A stretch of DNA of 13,564 nt, taken from the NCBI GenBank assembly GCA_031273445.1, contig JAISRV010000386.1:1-13564 (forward strand), read 5' to 3'. Numbering within the stretch: the stretch's first letter is position 1; each line of letters starts with the position of its first letter. Of this stretch, positions 13,062 through 13,564 are shown piece after piece. The position numbers and the translations under genes are program-made. The notes beneath the pieces were generated by a model that worked only from the letters and a program-made list of their open reading frames with translations, did no database searches and was not told where the DNA came from. This stretch comes from Candidatus Adiutrix sp. Lineage in GTDB: Bacteria; Desulfobacterota; Desulfarculia; Adiutricales; Adiutricaceae.

Positions 13062-13564
13062 TCATTTGGCGTAGGAAAAGTTTACCTCCCCGATAATCTT
13101 CAACTGCACGTTGCTGGTCAGTTCGCTGTGGCTCAGAACCACCAGATTGGGAATGAAGCGTTCGGTCAGCTTGTGCAGGTGGCGGCGAATCTTGGGCGTA
13201 CAGAGCACCACCGGCTGATAGTTCAGGCTGGTCAATTCGGTCATGGCGTTGTTGATGGCGTTCAATATCCGCTGGCCGACGTCCGGGTCCAGGGTCATAT
13301 AGGCCCCGCGTTCCGTCTCGTTTATTGATTTGCCCAAAGCTTCTTCAATGTCGCCGCCGATGGTCATCATCGGCAGTTCGCCCGAAGCGGTGAGATATTG
13401 CCTGACGATGGCGCGGGCCAGCCGCTGGCGCACGAATTCGGTCAGCAGGTCGGCGTCTTTGGTGATGGGCGCGTGGTCGGCCAGCACTTCCATGATGCTG
13501 GGCATGTCGCGGATGGAGACGCGCTCCCGCAGCAGGTTCTGCAGCACCTTCTGCACCTGACCCA
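13062..13564 (-). CDS. flhA: Flagellar export apparatus protein FlhA, C-terminal part (cut by window edge)
   Basis: FlhA is the inner-membrane component of the flagellar type III export gate; its C-terminal cytoplasmic domain forms the nonameric ring that docks chaperone-substrate complexes. The visible ~167 residues are the end of that domain. The frame stays open to the window edge and reads GQVQKVLQNLLRERVSIRD, a signature FlhA stretch, so the GTG at 13556 is internal and not a start. Further family segments are ITKDADLLTEFVRQRLAR, ARAIVRQYL, the region around LDPDVGQRIL, and VVLCTPKIRRHL. The gene ends FSYAK with TGA at 13062-13064. The membrane half lies outside the window. flhF follows after 56 nt, a common order in polarly flagellated bacteria. 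Identification is firm. Confidence 0.96.
   Translation of the reverse strand, partial: GQVQKVLQNLLRERVSIRDMPSIMEVLADHAPITKDADLLTEFVRQRLARAIVRQYLTASGELPMMTIGGDIEEALGKSINETERGAYMTLDPDVGQRILNAINNAMTELTSLNYQPVVLCTPKIRRHLHKLTERFIPNLVVLSHSELTSNVQLKIIGEVNFSYAK

Overview
The window is GC-rich, and every gene I can support reads on the minus strand, so transcription runs from position 13564 down to 1. It opens with a flagellar block: the 3' end of flhA, then flhF, flhG/fleN, fliA (sigma-28) and a FliL-like membrane protein. The order flhA-flhF-flhG-fliA and the protein styles fit a flagellated Gram-negative bacterium, most likely a deltaproteobacterium (Desulfobacterota-like). That taxonomic guess is inference only.

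Without any real gap the flagellar block runs into glycan genes: glucose-1-phosphate cytidylyltransferase (rfbF), a CmcI/cephalosporin-hydroxylase-type methyltransferase and a large polytopic membrane protein. After a 390-bp intergenic region with a promoter candidate come two class I SAM methyltransferases joined by an ATGA overlap. Together these look like a surface polysaccharide or flagellin-glycan locus. The tight junctions (15-nt gap before rfbF, TGATG overlap after it) suggest co-expression with the flagellar regulators.

From about 4450 leftward the locus is rearranged. The second methyltransferase (about 3570-4447) is split by a -1 frameshift at a G5T6 tract. Its 3' end, 200 bp, is repeated in direct orientation 3247 bp away (269-468 and 3516-3715). 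The left copy is fused in frame to the first ~49 codons of what looks like an MTTase/UPF0004-type radical SAM gene. Between the repeats lie a visibly AT-richer two-gene cassette (a SAMHD1/COG1078-type HD phosphohydrolase and a YwgA-like protein) and broken methyltransferase remains.

The last 268 bases hold no gene. They carry GC-rich hairpins, an inverted repeat and two perfect 20-bp direct repeats resembling an insertion-sequence end; part of this also occurs at 5633-5670. The flhF-flhG gap (11432-11817) holds a separate 78-bp direct repeat with a strong palindrome. The most interesting parts are the HD plus YwgA-like cassette with its repeat boundary, the chimeric ORF, and the possible programmed frameshift.
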